From the NCBI RefSeq assembly GCF_007923445.1, contig NZ_VOJI01000001.1:310001-374000 (forward strand): 64,000 nucleotides of DNA, given 5' to 3'. The notes under the pieces are model-generated. The model did no database searches. It was not told the origin of the DNA and saw nothing but the letters and a program-made list of their open reading frames with translations. Positions 61,951 through 64,000 of the stretch are shown here, piece by piece; the stretch's first letter is position 1, and every line of letters starts with the position of its first letter. A program made the position numbers and the translations under genes. Origin of the DNA: Puniceibacterium confluentis (GTDB taxonomy: Bacteria; Pseudomonadota; Alphaproteobacteria; Rhodobacterales; Rhodobacteraceae).

Positions 61951-62604
61951 ATGGGCCTGCGCATTAACGACACGATTCCGGATATGACGGTTGAAACCGA
62001 CCAGGGCACGCTGAACCTGCATCAATGGATCGGGGACGACTGGGCCATCCTGTTCAGCCATCCCAAGGACTTTACACCGGTCTGCACGACCGAGTTCGGT
62101 GCTGTGGCACAATTGGCGGATGAATGGGCCAAACGCGGCACCAAGGTGATCGGCGTGTCGGTCGACGGCGTCGAGGATCACAAGAAGTGGAAGCTCGACA
62201 TCGAAAAGGCCGGCGGCGTCAAACCCGGTTTCCCGATCATCGCGGATGCAGGGCTGGAAGTGTCCAAGGCTTTCGACATGCTGCCCGCCGAGGCCTACCT
62301 GCCCGAGGGACGCACTCCGAATGACAGCGCGACCGTGCGGTCGGTGTTCATCATCGGACCGGACAAGACGCTGAAGCTGTCGATGACCTATCCGATGAAC
62401 GTCGGGCGCAACTTTGCCGAAGTGCTGCGGGCGCTGGATGGCCTGCAGACGGCGGCAAAGCATACGGTTGCGACACCGGCCAACTGGGAGGTTGGTCAGG
62501 ACGTCGTGATCCCCGCCACGGTCAGCACCGAAGACGCCACGGCAAAGTTCGGCTCTTTCAAGACCGTGCTGCCCTATCTGCGCATGGCGAAATTGCCGGG
62601 CTGA
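61951..62604 (+). CDS. Peroxiredoxin (Prx6 / 1-Cys type)
   Basis: A 217-aa thiol peroxidase that reduces hydrogen peroxide and organic peroxides. The peroxidatic cysteine is Cys45 in F-T-P-V-C-T-T-E. The protein has the long C-terminal extension of the Prx6 group and no obvious resolving cysteine. GGAGGAC precedes the ATG. It is a single gene divergent from the aldehyde dehydrogenase. Confidence 0.94.
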   Translation: MGLRINDTIPDMTVETDQGTLNLHQWIGDDWAILFSHPKDFTPVCTTEFGAVAQLADEWAKRGTKVIGVSVDGVEDHKKWKLDIEKAGGVKPGFPIIADAGLEVSKAFDMLPAEAYLPEGRTPNDSATVRSVFIIGPDKTLKLSMTYPMNVGRNFAEVLRALDGLQTAAKHTVATPANWEVGQDVVIPATVSTEDATAKFGSFKTVLPYLRMAKLPG

Positions 62605-62831
62605 CACGCGCCCTGCAGAAAACGGACAAAAGCTTTGCCATCGGGAAGGCTTTTGCCTGCGGCGCTGGCCGTCACGGGCCGCGCCGCCCCAAGTTGCGTG
62701 TGCCAGTGGGGCGCCGCAGACCAAGGTCCTATACACCTTTGTCGTGCTAGGCGCTCAAGGGTTCGGCGCTAGGGTGACGTAGCGGAATGCTGAAAAACGG
62801 CAGCCGTTTGTCAACTTTGGGAGGGACTCAC

Positions 62832-63326
62832 ATGAACATGATCAACGCACTTGCGATTTCGATTGGCGCGCTCGCCGCCGTCGCCACTTACCTGTGCCTT
62901 GGAACCGCGCTGGGGCTACAGGTCTGGGCGTTGTTTATCGGCTGGGGCAGCTTTTACCACACCGGGGGCGGCACCGAGGGATTGACCAAATCCGCCATCA
63001 ACCACCTTTGGGGCGTGGTGATCGCCACTGTTACCTTGTTCATCGTCGGGACTGTTGGCGGCTCGGTCGTGGTGACGTCGATCATTGTCGGATTGTCCGT
63101 TGCCGTTCTGGTGCTGGGCGCCCATTCGGCGGCACTGTCGACGATTCCGGCCGGCGTCTACGGATACGCGTCCACCGCAGCGTTTGCCCTGCTGACCGGG
63201 GTTGCGATCGGTGACATCGCCGCGATCGGAAAGGCGGCCTTGATTGTCCTGATTTCCCTGGTGCTGGGAAACATTTTCGGTTTCGTATCGCAAAAGATTG
63301 CGGGCGCGATGGCGAGCGACGCCTGA
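62832..63326 (+). CDS. DUF1097 domain membrane protein
   Basis: A 164-aa inner-membrane protein with about five hydrophobic helices. The ATG at 62832 follows GGGAGGGA. The glycine-rich opening I-S-I-G-A-L-A-A-V-A-T-Y and G-W-G-S-F-Y-H-T-G-G-G match DUF1097, a family of unknown function related in topology to small permeases. It is a single gene, ended by a tetraloop hairpin. Confidence 0.85.
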   Translation: MNMINALAISIGALAAVATYLCLGTALGLQVWALFIGWGSFYHTGGGTEGLTKSAINHLWGVVIATVTLFIVGTVGGSVVVTSIIVGLSVAVLVLGAHSAALSTIPAGVYGYASTAAFALLTGVAIGDIAAIGKAALIVLISLVLGNIFGFVSQKIAGAMASDA

Positions 63327-63687
63327 ATTGGCCCGGCCCCGGTTCGCCGGGGCCACTGCGACAGATGCCGAGACCCCGTTCCTGACGGTTCAGCCGGTGC
63401 GGGATCGGGGGTGGTCTGCATGTTGCACCGATTGCCGGGCTCCTCTTCGGGTCGGCGGACAGGGTCGCTCTGTCCGCGCCAAAATGTTTGTGCGCAAACG
63501 GATTTCAGCCATGCATGGCGCGCAAGGCCGCTAACCGGCGGGACAATGTGGCTGCAAAAGTGAACTGATTGGTGTAGCAGGCCGGGACCGGACCCGGGCT
63601 CAGGCACTTGGGACATGGCGGTGCCAGGCGTGTGGGCCACCGGTACATTTCAAACCATCCCTTGCCTCACCGACAGAAAGATTTCGC
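63327..63687. other. Gene-free stretch upstream of the MFS gene
   Basis: About 360 bases. It holds the hairpin at 63335-63354, a second stem (63455-63462 with 63470-63477), and an imperfect dyad GTTTG-TGCG-CAAAC at 63486-63499 that might be an operator. No gene is apparent. Confidence 0.5.
63335..63354 (+). terminator. UUCG-tetraloop hairpin after the DUF1097 gene
   Basis: A perfect eight-base stem (GGCCCCGG at 63335-63342 with its complement at 63347-63354) closed by a TTCG loop, nine bases past the stop. It is very stable but lacks a T run. Confidence 0.55.
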
Positions 63688-64000
63688 ATGGCCATGACCG
63701 CAGCGACAGAAACCGACTTGCGTCCCCGCGGTGGCGAGAGCCTGCCGTACTGGGAATTCGTGGCGATCATCGCGCTGCTGATGGCGCTGAACGCGGCGGC
63801 GATTGATGTCTATATCCCGGCCTTGTCAGATGTGGGCGCGGCGCTGGGCGTGACGTCCGACAATCAGCGACAGTGGGTCATCACCGCTTATGTGCTGGGT
63901 TTCGGCGGTGCGCAGGTGATCTATGGCCCGTTGTCGGACAGGTTCGGGCGCCGACGGGTGTTGTTTGCGGGACTGGGAATTTATGTGGCCGCAGCGCTTG
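63688..64000 (+). CDS. MFS transporter, Bcr/CflA-like, 3' end outside the window
   Basis: The first 104 codons of a drug-resistance type transporter. Residues 21-40 form the first membrane helix, followed by Y-I-P-A-L-S-D-V-G, the Q-W-V-I-T-A-Y-V-L-G-F helix and the motif-A loop G-P-L-S-D-R-F-G-R-R-R-V, all typical of Bcr/CflA. Two in-frame ATG codons (63688, 63694) are possible; AGAAAG precedes them. The rest of the gene lies beyond base 64000. Confidence 0.88.
   Translation, partial: MAMTAATETDLRPRGGESLPYWEFVAIIALLMALNAAAIDVYIPALSDVGAALGVTSDNQRQWVITAYVLGFGGAQVIYGPLSDRFGRRRVLFAGLGIYVAAAL

Noticed and set aside
1-64000. CRISPR arrays, tRNA or rRNA genes, insertion sequences, prophage or integrase genes
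   Set aside because: No regularly spaced repeats, tRNA-like T-loop plus acceptor stem, transposase or integrase motifs were seen on either strand.

Overview
This window reads as core chromosome of a high-GC alphaproteobacterium of the Rhodobacteraceae (Roseobacter clade). The clues are a MipZ ATPase, a rhodobacterial-type porin, a DUF1217 protein, a stand-alone F0 ATP synthase operon with both b and b' subunits, the order DUF3576 lipoprotein / leuS / lptE / holA, and a ribosomal and SRP block of the form ffh / chorismate mutase / rpsP / rimM / trmD / rplS / rpmE. I see no rRNA, tRNA, CRISPR array, insertion sequence or prophage. Family assignments come from recognising motifs in the translated sequence; no database search was run.

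Layout. 1-9.4 kb: a lytic transglycosylase, a four-repeat DUF1217 protein, smc, a GNAT acetyltransferase, a lipoprotein, an HpcH/HpaI aldolase and mipZ. 9.8-11.2 kb: a Dabb protein and pabB. 11.3-21.5 kb: a minus-strand block read from ffh through three overlapping GNAT genes, chorismate mutase, rpsP, mipA, rimM, a sulfotransferase, an unknown membrane protein, trmD, rplS and rpmE. 21.8-26.0 kb: an azoreductase with a divergent LysR regulator, an EamA exporter, an ArsR regulator and a small OmpA protein. 26.3-28.9 kb: atpI-B-E-F'-F, with a likely promoter and a clear terminator. 29-34.4 kb: yggS, a TPR sulfotransferase, a porin, a DUF3576 lipoprotein and a glycosyltransferase. 34.7-39.4 kb: leuS-lptE-holA and a GST. 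39.4-48.4 kb: a flavoprotein, a coiled-coil/OmpA pair, ubiA, rsmE, gshA and ggt. 48.8-51.3 kb: an RsbW-like kinase with a STAS antagonist, a thiolase and a GAF-type methionine sulfoxide reductase. 51.5-59.5 kb: an accessory-looking metabolic cluster. 59.6-64 kb: an RluA-type pseudouridine synthase, an aldehyde dehydrogenase, a peroxiredoxin, a DUF1097 protein and the start of an MFS drug transporter.

The most interesting part is 51.4-59.5 kb. An XRE-cupin regulator is preceded by two inverted repeats of identical geometry. It is followed by two LysE-family exporters that flank a 47-codon, internally deleted GFA gene. Then come two large FAD/GcvT fusion oxidoreductases on either side of a zinc-type homocysteine S-methyltransferase. 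This fits methyl-group catabolism of a glycine-betaine or related N-methyl compound, with the first methyl passed to homocysteine and later ones to tetrahydrofolate. The substrate is inferred, not shown.

Second-tier points are the translationally coupled GNAT trio between ffh and rpsP, the repeat architecture of the DUF1217 protein, dyads in several divergent promoter regions, and a partner-switch pair with no sigma factor or phosphatase beside it. No wholly new multi-gene system is demonstrated.
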